From positions 1 to 64,000 of the forward strand of contig NZ_JACHJY010000018.1 in the NCBI RefSeq assembly GCF_014203895.1: a DNA stretch of 64,000 nt, in the 5' to 3' direction. This document shows, piece after piece, positions 24,326 through 31,647 of the stretch; the stretch's first letter is position 1, and every line of letters begins with the position of its first letter. This DNA is from Streptomyces nymphaeiformis (GTDB lineage: Bacteria > Actinomycetota > Actinomycetes > Streptomycetales > Streptomycetaceae). The notes under the pieces were generated by a model. The model was given only the letters and a program-made list of their open reading frames with translations, was not told where the DNA came from and did no database searches. The translations under genes and the position numbers were made by a program.

Positions 24326-24760
24326 CTACGACTCGGCGGCAGCGTCCTTGTTCGAACAGTCCCGGCAGCGGCCGAAGATCGCGAAGTGCTTCATGTCCGT
24401 CTCGAACCCGAAGGCCTCGCGGAGCTTCCCCGTGAACTCGGCGGCCACCTCGACGTCCGCCTCGATCACCTCGGAGCAGTCCCGGCAGACCAGGTGCAGA
24501 TGGTGGTGCCGGTCGGCGAGGTGGTAGGTCGGCGCCCCGTGCCCCAGATGCGCGTGGGAGACCAGACCGAGCTCCTCCAGGAGCTCCAGGGTCCGGTACA
24601 CGGTGGAGATGTTCACCCCGGAGGCCGTCCTGCGGACCTCGCACAGGATGTCGTCCGGGGTCGCGTGCTCCAGCTTGTCCACGGCCTCCAGGACAAGCTG
24701 GCGCTGCGGCGTCAGCCGGTAGCCGCGCTGCCGCAGGTCGCTCTTCCAGTCGGTGCTCAC
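24326..24760 (-). CDS. nur: Fur-family nickel-responsive regulator Nur
   Basis: A 144-residue Fur-family repressor that, with nickel, controls nickel uptake and the choice of superoxide dismutase. The N-terminal winged helix is LRQRGYRLTPQRQLVLEAVD with recognition segment SGVNISTVYRTLELLEELG. The metal/dimer domain has HLADRHHHLHLVCRDCSEV and a second CxxC (GRCRDCS). The sequence is very close to what I recall of S. coelicolor Nur (SCO4180). GTG 24760 is the start. It lies between a nitrobindin-like gene and ygfZ on the same strand. Confidence 0.88.
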   Translation of the reverse strand: MSTDWKSDLRQRGYRLTPQRQLVLEAVDKLEHATPDDILCEVRRTASGVNISTVYRTLELLEELGLVSHAHLGHGAPTYHLADRHHHLHLVCRDCSEVIEADVEVAAEFTGKLREAFGFETDMKHFAIFGRCRDCSNKDAAAES

Positions 24761-24804
24761 CACGCCCCCCAGTGTATGAGGACGCGGTGAACACCCCCAG
24801 GTGT

Positions 24805-25377
24805 CTAGCGGAAGAAGGCGATGCCGTCGTCCGGCATGTCGGGCAGGTTGCGGGCCATCTCCGCGACCTCCTCCGGCGTGACGACCTTCTTCAGGTGCGC
24901 CGACATGTACGGGCGGAGCGGGACCTCGGGGGTCGCCTTCTCGCCGACCCACATCAGGTCGCTCTTCACGTAGCCGTAGAGCCGCTTGCCGCCGCTGTAC
25001 GCGTCCGAGGCCGCGGTCCGGGCGACGGCGTCCGTCACCAGGTCGATCTGCGGCTTCTGGTCGGCGAGCTCGCCGTACCAGATCTCGACGATGCCCTGGT
25101 CGCGGACCATGACGACCTCGACCTTGCGGTCCTTGTCGATCCGCCAGTAGCCGCTCTCGCTCTCCAGCGGGCGGACCTTGTTGCCGTCGTTGTCCAGGAC
25201 CCAGGAGTGGGAGCGGTACTCGAGGAAGTCCCGGCCGTCGTGGCTGAAGGTCACGGACTGGCCGAAGTTGCACTTCTCGGCGCCGGGGAAGTCGGAGACG
25301 CCCGCGCCCTCCCACGTGCCGAGCAGGAACGCGAGGGGGACGAGGTCCGGGTTGAGGTCGGACGGAATCTCGATCAT
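24805..25377 (-). CDS. Nitrobindin-like heme-binding protein (FABP/DUF1794)
   Basis: A 190-residue beta-barrel protein of the THAP4/nitrobindin family, which binds ferric heme and may scavenge peroxynitrite. The diagnostic barrel entry GTWEGAG is at about residues 20-26 (G-x-W-x-G-x-G). The late histidine in MSAHLKKVV is a candidate for the proximal heme ligand. It is upstream of nur in the same direction with a 44-base gap. Confidence 0.87.
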   Translation of the reverse strand: MIEIPSDLNPDLVPLAFLLGTWEGAGVSDFPGAEKCNFGQSVTFSHDGRDFLEYRSHSWVLDNDGNKVRPLESESGYWRIDKDRKVEVVMVRDQGIVEIWYGELADQKPQIDLVTDAVARTAASDAYSGGKRLYGYVKSDLMWVGEKATPEVPLRPYMSAHLKKVVTPEEVAEMARNLPDMPDDGIAFFR

Positions 25378-25405
25378 GAGCAGCTCTGGCGTTCTCTAGA
25401 AGTGG

Positions 25406-25504
25406 TTAGCGCTGGCCCTGGTACAGCTTCTTCACGGTCAGACCGGCGAAGGCGATCACGCCGACGGCGACCAGGACCAGGAGGGTTTCGAAGAAGGCGA
25501 TCAT
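25406..25504 (-). CDS. 32-residue single-span membrane peptide
   Basis: A small ORF with ATG at 25504 and GAGGAG six bases upstream. The peptide is one hydrophobic helix (ETLLVLVAVGVIAFAGL) followed by a basic end (TVKKLYQGQR), giving N-out, C-in topology by the positive-inside rule. It is 28 bases upstream of the nitrobindin-like gene on the same strand, so it heads the nur-ygfZ series. Function unknown. Confidence 0.7.
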   Translation of the reverse strand: MIAFFETLLVLVAVGVIAFAGLTVKKLYQGQR

Positions 25505-25538
25505 GAGGTGCTCCTCGACTGAGCGGTGAAGGCGGAAC

Positions 25539-25575
25539 GGGCCGGACCCCAGCTTAGTGGGCGGGGGTCCGGCCC
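25539..25575 (-). terminator. Terminator after the three-gene membrane operon
   Basis: GGGCCGGACCCC at 25539-25550 and GGGGTCCGGCCC at 25564-25575 are perfect complements with a 13-base loop. It follows the 25603 stop on the minus strand and ends 34 bases before the small membrane peptide. Confidence 0.8.
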
Positions 25576-25602
25576 ACTCGGTGAGGTGGGTCTCGCGGAC
25601 GA

Positions 25603-26691
25603 TCAGCCGAGCAGCTGGTTCTGCAGGGTGACGGTCTGCTGGAACGGCACCGCGAGCGCCTCGCCCCTGCGGGTCTGGGTGATCAGCGCGAGGGTGTCGC
25701 CGGCCTGGACGTAGGCCCAGCGGACCTGCTCGGGGCCGTACGGCTTCTTCTCCCGGAAGGCGTACGCGCTCGTGTCCGACACCTCGATGTCGTCCCCGAT
25801 CGCCTCCGGGACGACGCCCTCCACTCCGTCCGGCAGGGCCTTGGGGCCGTCCACGCCGTCCGCTTCCAGGGCCACGTCCTTGTACGCCTCCGCGTGCGCG
25901 ACGGAGCTGAACCGGAGCAGGTGGATCGTGGTGCGGGTGCCGTCGGGGGTCGTCCATCCCCGGGCGGCGATGTGCCGCAGGGCGGAGTCCGCGAGGTGCT
26001 TCGCGAGGTCGCCGCGGAACTCCTTCCCGTAGAGGGAGAGGTACGCGTCCGTGGACACGAACCCGCCGTCCAGCTTCGGGTCGGTCGTCGCACCGGCCGG
26101 GGCGGGCAGCAGCAGCCGACGCACGTCGGCGTGGTGGACCTCGCCGTCGTTGCCGTCGGTGAAGGGGCGCGGCTTGTCCGCGGGCAGCGCCGGGAGCCGG
26201 AGCTTCGGGTACTCCCAGCGGCCGTCGCTCTCGGTCGCGAGACCGGGCACGTCGGTGCGGTCGAGCGCGGTGATCCCCATGGCGGTACCGGCACCGACGC
26301 CACCGCACACGACGACGGCGGCGGTCCACCGGGCGACGGCCCACAGGACCCGCCGGGACCGACGGGGCGCGGGGACGGGGGCGGTGGCCTCGGGCGCGGG
26401 GGCGGTGGCCTCGGGCGCGGGGGCGGGGGCGGGCGGCACGGCGTCAGTGGGCGCCACGGCATCGGCGGCCGGCACCGCCTCGGCGGGCGCCACGGCCGGC
26501 GCCTCGGCCGGCGTCCCAGCGGACGCTTCGGCCGGCGTCCCAGCCGACCCCTCGGCCAGTGCCCCAGCGGGCACCACGGCCGGCGTCCCAGCGGGCGCCT
26601 CGGCCGGTGCCCCAGCTCGCGCCTCGGCCGCGGCCTCGGCGGCCGTCGTGCTCGGCTCCTCGGTCGGCTGCTCGCTCAGCTGCTCGGTCAT
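25603..26691 (-). CDS. Membrane-anchored hypothetical protein, third of a paralogous trio
   Basis: A 362-residue protein. An N-terminal region of about 110 residues is an Ala/Pro/Glu low-complexity tract built on repeats of the type AGTPAEAPA. It is followed by RRSRR and one membrane helix (TAAVVVCGGVGAGTAMGI). The rest is extracytoplasmic and includes RRLLLPAPAGA and FVSTDAYLSLYG, resembling the two genes upstream. Its ATG overlaps the previous stop by 4 bases. I do not recognise the domain; the shared LLLP-x-P-x-GA element suggests one fold. Confidence 0.75.
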   Translation of the reverse strand: MTEQLSEQPTEEPSTTAAEAAAEARAGAPAEAPAGTPAVVPAGALAEGSAGTPAEASAGTPAEAPAVAPAEAVPAADAVAPTDAVPPAPAPAPEATAPAPEATAPVPAPRRSRRVLWAVARWTAAVVVCGGVGAGTAMGITALDRTDVPGLATESDGRWEYPKLRLPALPADKPRPFTDGNDGEVHHADVRRLLLPAPAGATTDPKLDGGFVSTDAYLSLYGKEFRGDLAKHLADSALRHIAARGWTTPDGTRTTIHLLRFSSVAHAEAYKDVALEADGVDGPKALPDGVEGVVPEAIGDDIEVSDTSAYAFREKKPYGPEQVRWAYVQAGDTLALITQTRRGEALAVPFQQTVTLQNQLLG

Positions 26692-27485
26692 ACGTACTCC
26701 CCCGGGGACTCGATGTGGCGGAGCTGCTTCTCGACGAGGTCCGCCACGGCCTGCTGGTCGAAGGGCGCGGCGCCGAACGCCCGGACGGTCACCATGACCT
26801 CGCCGTCGTACGCCGAGCAGGTCATGTCCTGGAGGTCGGGCGTCCGCTCGACCCCGTCGTCCTGCTTCGGCTTCTCGGGCTTCGGCCCCAGGTAGCAGGC
26901 GGAGTTCTTCGCGTGCTCCTTGATCTTCGGGCCCTTGCGCAGCTCGAGGAGCTCGGCCATGTCCTTGCGGACCTCGAAGAACTCGCGGACCGACTTCTTG
27001 TCCTTCATCCGCAGGATGAGCACCTCGGCCTGGAGGGTGCTGTCCTCCTTGGCGTACGCGCGCATCGCCATGCCCTGGATGCCGAGCCGGTCGATCTCCT
27101 TCTCGTACGCGCGGCGCTTCTTGCCGTAGAAGGACCTGCCCGACTGCTTGAGGAGCCCCGCGGCCTGCTTCGCGGGCACCTCGACGTCGTTGCCGTACCC
27201 CTCGATGTCCGCCCCGAGGGTGTAGCCCTCCGGCACGGGCAGGAGGAGCTTGCTCATCGGCGTGGACGCGCGGCCCCGGAGGGCGCCGGCGGCCGGGTCC
27301 CCGGCGGTCGCGGACGCGCTGGGCTCGGCCCACGCCACCGTGGGGGCGGTCCGGTCGGCGCGGTCGACGGTGACGGCGGTGTACGCGACACCGCCGCCGA
27401 CGAGTCCGAGCACGACCGCGGAGGCCAGCACGTTCAGCAGGATCCGGCGCTTGCGGCTCCCCGGCTTCTCGGTCTTCTCGCTCAC
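26688..27485 (-). CDS. Membrane-anchored hypothetical protein, second of a paralogous trio
   Basis: A 265-residue protein with a basic N terminus (KPGSRKRR), one membrane helix (LLNVLASAVVLGLVGGGVAY) and an outer domain of about 220 residues. It carries SKLLLPVPEGYTLG, matching the LLLP element of its neighbours. Two cysteines (KNSACYLG and DMTCSAYDG) could form a disulfide. GTG 27485 overlaps the upstream stop (GTGA), and its own stop overlaps the next ATG. The three genes are therefore one translationally coupled unit. Confidence 0.75.
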   Translation of the reverse strand: MSEKTEKPGSRKRRILLNVLASAVVLGLVGGGVAYTAVTVDRADRTAPTVAWAEPSASATAGDPAAGALRGRASTPMSKLLLPVPEGYTLGADIEGYGNDVEVPAKQAAGLLKQSGRSFYGKKRRAYEKEIDRLGIQGMAMRAYAKEDSTLQAEVLILRMKDKKSVREFFEVRKDMAELLELRKGPKIKEHAKNSACYLGPKPEKPKQDDGVERTPDLQDMTCSAYDGEVMVTVRAFGAAPFDQQAVADLVEKQLRHIESPGEYV

Positions 27486-28300
27486 AGGCGCCCCAGCTGC
27501 CGCTCGGCCAGAGAGCGGATCTCGCTCTCGGCGATCTTGTGTGTGTCGGACATGAGGATCGTGATCGCGATGTCCCCGCGCGCGATGAAGGCGCGGGCCT
27601 CGTACATGTCCAGGTATCCGGCCTCCCGGCGTACCGGATAGACGAAGTAGCGGCCGTCCGAGGAGCCCTTCACCGGCTGCCCGAGGGAGGCGGACTTGTC
27701 TTCCCTGGTGGCGATGCGCTGCTGCTGCATCACGTGGTCCACGGCGCCGAGGGTGGAGCCGGGGCGGTACTGCACGAGGTCGACCTCGACCCTCTTGTAC
27801 TCGCCCACCAGCCACGCGCGCGAGGCGATCCGCCGGATCCCCGAGTCGAGCTCGTCCTCCAGGGCGCTCTCGGGCCTGGTGTAGCTGTCGGCGTACGCGT
27901 CCAGCGACTGCCACCCGTCCTCCCCGGCGGACCGCGCGCCCGCCGGCATCGGGACCAGCAGCTTCCGCAGGTCGCCCTGCGCCTTCGCCTGGTGGTCGTC
28001 CTTCGCCGACGGCGGCTCCGGCTCCTGGCCCTTCGGCAGCGGCTTCGACGGGTACGCGAGGCCCGGCTGGTTCAGGGGCGGGAGGGCGGTCGGTTCGCGG
28101 TCGGCCTGGATGCCGTAGCCGACGGCGGTGCCGCCGACGAGGCCGATGACGGCGGCGACGGCGATCAGCCCGACGGTACGGAGGATCCGGCGGCGCGGCC
28201 GCTGGACCGGAGGTGCGGGTTCCGTCGCCGTTTCCGGCTCCGGTGGTGACGTTGTATCCGTATTTTGGATACTTTCTTCGATACTCAAGAGTCCCCCCAC
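27482..28300 (-). CDS. Membrane-anchored hypothetical protein, first of a paralogous trio
   Basis: A protein of about 272 residues from GTG 28300 (TTG 28288 is an alternative). It has a short cytosolic region, the basic run RPRRRILR, one helix (VGLIAVAAVIGLVGGTAVGYG) and an outer domain with RKLLVPMPAGAR and QSLDAYADSY. The two elements align in order with the 25603 gene (LLLPAPAGA, STDAYLSLY). It is divergent from the DsrE-like gene. No catalytic motif is visible. A role as a substrate-binding or sensory outer domain is possible. Confidence 0.75.
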   Translation of the reverse strand: MGGLLSIEESIQNTDTTSPPEPETATEPAPPVQRPRRRILRTVGLIAVAAVIGLVGGTAVGYGIQADREPTALPPLNQPGLAYPSKPLPKGQEPEPPSAKDDHQAKAQGDLRKLLVPMPAGARSAGEDGWQSLDAYADSYTRPESALEDELDSGIRRIASRAWLVGEYKRVEVDLVQYRPGSTLGAVDHVMQQQRIATREDKSASLGQPVKGSSDGRYFVYPVRREAGYLDMYEARAFIARGDIAITILMSDTHKIAESEIRSLAERQLGRL

Positions 28301-28391
28301 GAGACCTGAAGCGCGGATTCCGTCACCCGCGCACACAGCTGACACGCGAGGGGCGCATGAGGTTGCAGTGCCGCGCATTACAGTTCGGTAT

Positions 28392-28754
28392 ATGGCGAAG
28401 AAGCTCGTGATCAAGGTGACCGCAGGGGCCGACGCCCCCGAACGCTGCTCCCAGGCCTTCACGGTGGCCGCCGTCGCCGTCGCGAGCGGCGTCGAGGTCT
28501 CGCTGTGGCTGACCGGCGAGTCCGCCTGGTTCGCCCTCCCCGGCCGCGCGGCGGAATTCGACCTCCCGCACGCCGCGCCGCTTCCGGACCTGATCGACTC
28601 GATCCTGGCGGCGGGCCGCATCACGCTCTGCACGCAGTGCGCGGCGCGCCGCGAGATCACGGAGAAGGACGTCCTGGACGGCGTCCGCATCGCCGGCGCG
28701 CAGGTCTTCGTCCAGGAGGCGATGTCCGACGGGACGCAGGCGCTCGTCTACTGA
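28392..28754 (+). CDS. DsrE-family protein
   Basis: A 120-residue protein with the DsrE/F fold (KKLVIKVTAGADAPERCSQAF at the start). It has cysteines in ERCSQ and in the pair TLCTQCAARREI. Family members bind or relay sulfur in an oligomer. The Cys-x-x-Cys pair sits where the active cysteine of sulfur-relay members is expected. The gene is alone on the plus strand, but sulfurtransferase genes lie 1 kb downstream on the other strand. Confidence 0.8.
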   Translation: MAKKLVIKVTAGADAPERCSQAFTVAAVAVASGVEVSLWLTGESAWFALPGRAAEFDLPHAAPLPDLIDSILAAGRITLCTQCAARREITEKDVLDGVRIAGAQVFVQEAMSDGTQALVY

Positions 28755-28782
28755 CGCGGACGCGCCTCTCGCACCGAACCCC

Positions 28783-29046
28783 TCACGGCTCCCGGCGCTT
28801 CTTGCCGTCGAGCTCGTCCCACCACTCGTCCGACTGCGGGTCCCCGGACGGATCGTCCCACCAGCGGTCCTCCGGGCCCCGGCGGTTCGCGATCATCGCG
28901 GCGACCGGGGGGATGATCATGGCGACGACGCACATGCCGATCGCGACCGGCATCGAGAAGAGCCGCACGACGGCCCAGGCGCCCACGAACAGGGCCAGGC
29001 AGGCGCCCATCATCCAGAAGTAGACGTGCCGACGTCGCGCGTACAC
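28783..29046 (-). CDS. DUF3099-type small membrane protein
   Basis: An 87-residue protein with two membrane helices (YFWMMGACLALFVGAWAVV and AIGMCVVAMIIPPVAAMIA), then a hydrophilic tail with several Trp (DRWWDD, DEWWDEL). GTG 29046 is preceded by GAAGG. A longer in-frame reading to 29145 overlaps the terminator region and is not preferred. The two helices with the IANRRG end fit the actinobacterial DUF3099 family. Confidence 0.75.
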   Translation of the reverse strand: MYARRRHVYFWMMGACLALFVGAWAVVRLFSMPVAIGMCVVAMIIPPVAAMIANRRGPEDRWWDDPSGDPQSDEWWDELDGKKRREP

Positions 29047-29114
29047 ACCTTCAGCGTACGACCGGGCGGGCCCCGCGTCACCGACGGCCAAAGGCAGGCG
29101 CAGAAAAAAGAGGA

Positions 29115-29181
29115 GCCGGAGGGCCGTGCCTCTAGTCCTGGTCATAGGCGTCCAACCCCCCAGGAGGCACGGCCCTCCGGC
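29115..29181 (-). terminator. Terminator of the sseA-DUF1416 operon
   Basis: Perfect 18-base arms at 29115-29132 and 29164-29181 (GCCGGAGGGCCGTGCCTC and its complement) are separated by 31 bases. On the minus strand the stem is followed by CTCTTTTTTC, one of the few real T-runs in this window, so termination is in the minus direction. Confidence 0.88.
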
Positions 29182-29198
29182 CGTTCAGTGGTGTGGCG

Positions 29199-29489
29199 TC
29201 ACACCGCGATGGCGACGTCCGTCAGGCTGCCCGTCTCGGTGACGACGACCTTGCGGTCGGCCTGGGCGCCGGGGACCAGCGCGCGGAGGGTCCACTCGCC
29301 GGTCGCCGCGTAGAAGCGGAACTGGCCGGTGGCCGAGGTCGGGACCTCGGCGGTGAACTCGCCGGAGCCGTCGAGGAGGCGCACGTAACCGGTGACGGGC
29401 TCGCCGTCCTTGGTCACCTGGCCCTGGATGGCCGTCTCACCGGGCTTGAGCGTGCTGACGTCGGGACCGCCGACCTGAGCTCCACACAT
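29199..29489 (-). CDS. DUF1416 (SseC-like) protein
   Basis: A 96-residue beta-sandwich-like protein (IQGQVTKDGEPVTGYVRLLDG, quoted in part GEPVTGYVRLLDG; then GQFRFYAATGEWTLRALVPG). It starts MCGAQVGG. DUF1416 genes sit next to sseA throughout actinobacteria, as here (40 bases after the sseA stop). The biochemical role is not established; a carboxypeptidase-regulatory-like or sulfur-carrier accessory role is inferred from position. Confidence 0.87.
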   Translation of the reverse strand: MCGAQVGGPDVSTLKPGETAIQGQVTKDGEPVTGYVRLLDGSGEFTAEVPTSATGQFRFYAATGEWTLRALVPGAQADRKVVVTETGSLTDVAIAV

Positions 29490-29529
29490 GTTCTCTGTCC
29501 TGTCCTGAAGAAGCCTGAAGAAGTGGGGG

Positions 29530-30369
29530 TTACTTGTTGGCGCCGAGCTCGATCGGCACGCCGACGAGGGAGCCGTACTCGGTCCAGGAGCCGTCGTAGT
29601 TCTTGACGTTCGTGACCTCGAGGAGCTCGTGCAGGACGAACCAGGTGAGCGCGGAGCGCTCGCCGATGCGGCAGTAGGCGATGGTGTCCTTCGCCAGGTC
29701 GACCTGCTCGGCCTCGTAGAGGGCCTTGAGCTCGTCGTCCGACTTGAAGGTGCCGTCGTCGTTGGCGTTCTTCGACCACGGGATGTTGCGGGCGCTCGGC
29801 ACGTGGCCGGGGCGCTGCGACTGCTCCTGCGGGAGGTGCGCCGGGGCGAGCAGCTTGCCGGAGAACTCGTCGGGCGAGCGGACGTCGACCAGGTTCTGGG
29901 AGCCGATCGCGGCGACGACGTCGTCGCGGAAGGCGCGGATGGAGGAGTCCTGGGCCTTGGCCTTGTACTCGGTGGCCGGGCGGGCCGGCACCTCGGCGAC
30001 GAGGTCGCGGGAGTCGAGCTCCCACTTCTTGCGGCCGCCGTCGAGGAGCTTGACGTCCTGGTGGCCGTAGAGCTTGAAGTACCAGTAGGCGTAGGAGGCG
30101 AACCAGTTGTTGTTGCCGCCGTAGAGGACGACCGTGGTGTCGTTCGCGATGCCCTTGGCCGAGAGGAGCTTCTCGAAGCCCTCCTGGTCGATGAAGTCGC
30201 GGCGGACCGGGTCCTGCAGGTCCTTGGTCCAGTCGATGCGGATGGCGTTGCGGATGTGGTTCTTCTCGTAGGCCGAGGTGTCCTCGTCGACCTCGACGAT
30301 GGCGACCTGCGGGTTGTCGAGGTTGGCCTCGACCCAGTCCGCGTCGACCAGGACGTCGCTGCGAGCCAT
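29530..30369 (-). CDS. sseA: Thiosulfate/mercaptopyruvate sulfurtransferase
   Basis: A two-domain rhodanese of 279 residues that transfers sulfane sulfur to thiophilic acceptors. The N-terminal domain is inactive-type (VVLYGGNNNWFASYAYWY). The C-terminal domain has the active loop CRIGER near residue 235, whose Cys accepts the sulfur. GGAGGAG stands six bases before ATG 30369. It is followed by DUF1416 and preceded, 190 bases upstream, by a cysteine-containing leader peptide that probably sets its expression by cysteine supply. Confidence 0.93.
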   Translation of the reverse strand: MARSDVLVDADWVEANLDNPQVAIVEVDEDTSAYEKNHIRNAIRIDWTKDLQDPVRRDFIDQEGFEKLLSAKGIANDTTVVLYGGNNNWFASYAYWYFKLYGHQDVKLLDGGRKKWELDSRDLVAEVPARPATEYKAKAQDSSIRAFRDDVVAAIGSQNLVDVRSPDEFSGKLLAPAHLPQEQSQRPGHVPSARNIPWSKNANDDGTFKSDDELKALYEAEQVDLAKDTIAYCRIGERSALTWFVLHELLEVTNVKNYDGSWTEYGSLVGVPIELGANK

Positions 30370-30562
30370 GCTGTTCTCCTCCGGGGCAGTGTGCGGGGGT
30401 GTGCTGCGGTGGTGCGGATGCGTGCTGCGGTGCGCGTCGTCGCGGACATACGGACATACGGGGCATATGGACATACGGACAGCGGACGTGCGTACGGCTC
30501 TGCACAGGGGCGGCCCCGACGTCAGTCGACAGGCCTGAGGGATACGGGAGTTGGCGTCCCGC

Positions 30563-30643
30563 TCAGACTGAAGGACAGAGCATGGCGGCGACGCGGCACA
30601 GGTCTACTGCCCGCCGCTTCGTGAGATCCGCCTGTCGCTTCAT
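30563..30643 (-). CDS. Leader peptide upstream of sseA, cysteine-responsive type
   Basis: A 26-codon ORF from ATG 30643 to TGA 30563, with GAGGG just upstream. Its core RRAVDLCRVAAMLC matches a family of putative leader peptides placed before sulfur-assimilation genes in Streptomyces (core RRxVDLCRVxxxLC). Two Cys codons (TGC, TGT) near the end could make ribosome progress depend on charged tRNA-Cys. The 190-base spacer to sseA would then hold the responsive structure or a Rho site. Confidence 0.75.
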   Translation of the reverse strand: MKRQADLTKRRAVDLCRVAAMLCPSV

Positions 30644-30720
30644 GCCCTCGATCGTAGGGACGGACAGGCGGCCGTGTCACCGGTGTGTCGTATTTTGAGA
30701 CGCGATCGTCCGAGATGCGA

Positions 30721-30734
30721 GACGTGATCACGTC
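30721..30734. promoter_or_regulatory. Perfect 14-bp palindrome upstream of the sseA leader
   Basis: GACGTGATCACGTC lies 78 bases upstream of the leader start, in the only promoter region available for the sseA unit (30644-30827). Nearby CGTCTC occurs twice. It is a candidate repressor or activator site. Confidence 0.45.
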
Positions 30735-30827
30735 ATGGGTGGCCTTCGAACGCCTCCGGACCGAGGTGTCCGGTTCACCATCTACGGATCGGACGGCCCT
30801 GTCTCACCATGTGACCAGAGGCCCCCG

Positions 30828-31514
30828 TCAGCCCGCCAGGACGACGTCCTTGCCGGTCACGGTGACCGCGAGGCCGTCCGGGCGCGGCTCGACCTTCTCC
30901 ACCTTCATCCCGGCGATCATGCCGATCGGGCGCTCGAAGTCGGTGCGCGCGCGGACGAGGTCCTCGACGCCCGGAATCCCCGCGCCCGGCACCTCGTCGG
31001 CGCGGACCCGGATGGTGTCGCCGTTCACGACGGTGACCGTGGACAGGACCGAACGGGTCAGGCTGCGGCCGAGGATCTTCACGCTGCCGGTGACCTTCAC
31101 CTTGCCGTTCCCGCCGTAGGCGACGGTCGCCTCGCGGTCGGAGGCGGCGGTGAGGTCCGCGTACGAGATGAGGGCCGTGCCGCTCGCCGAGCCCGCCTTC
31201 GCGCCGGCCCAGTCGCCGGTCACGGTCACGTCCCGGAGGGTCGCGGTCAGCTCGCCGACCCGGACGTCCTTGTCGCCGGCCTGCGCCTTCACGCCGGTCG
31301 CCGTCACCTCGACCTCGTCGAACCGCTTGTCCAGGACCTGGGTGAGGAACGGGAAGCCCTTGATGTCGACCTCGATCGAGTCGCTGGTCGAGGCGGACAG
31401 CTTCACCCGGCTCGACGCCTCCGACTCGGCGTACGACACGGCCAGCCGGTCGATCCCGACGAGGATCCCGCCCAGCACGACGGCCACGATCAACAGAATC
31501 CGCAGTGCTCGCAT
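30828..31514 (-). CDS. LmeA-family phospholipid-binding protein (DUF2993)
   Basis: A 228-residue envelope protein. One N-terminal membrane helix (ALRILLIVAVVLGGILVGI) anchors an outer domain of the DUF2993/LmeA type (DSIEVDIKGFPFLTQVLDKRFDEVEV, quoted in part IEVDIKGFPFLTQVL). In mycobacteria LmeA binds phosphatidylinositols and is needed for mannan elongation in lipoglycans. ATG 31514 is chosen over an upstream in-frame ATG. It lies upstream of the sseA unit on the same strand, but the 184-base gap suggests separate transcription. Confidence 0.88.
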   Translation of the reverse strand: MRALRILLIVAVVLGGILVGIDRLAVSYAESEASSRVKLSASTSDSIEVDIKGFPFLTQVLDKRFDEVEVTATGVKAQAGDKDVRVGELTATLRDVTVTGDWAGAKAGSASGTALISYADLTAASDREATVAYGGNGKVKVTGSVKILGRSLTRSVLSTVTVVNGDTIRVRADEVPGAGIPGVEDLVRARTDFERPIGMIAGMKVEKVEPRPDGLAVTVTGKDVVLAG

Positions 31515-31579
31515 GGGCTGTGCGTCCCCCCGTAGTGGTTCCTGTGGTGGTTCCCGTGCCGGATCCCGTGAAAGGTCAC

Positions 31580-31615
31580 GGCCCCCCGACACGAAGATCG
31601 ACGTGTCGGGGGGCC
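31580..31615 (-). terminator. Terminator between the membrane gene and lmeA-like gene
   Basis: GGCCCCCCGACACG at 31580 pairs perfectly with CGTGTCGGGGGGCC at 31602 across an 8-base loop. It follows the 31648 stop on the minus strand. Confidence 0.85.
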
Positions 31616-31647
31616 GGTTGGTTCCCGTGTCCGGGACGAGCCGCAGG

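Noticed and set aside
30585..30698. A plus-strand Cys-containing ORF opposite the sseA leader
   Set aside because: It is antisense to the leader peptide, has no plus-strand gene downstream, and the Cys/Arg content follows from the complementary codons.
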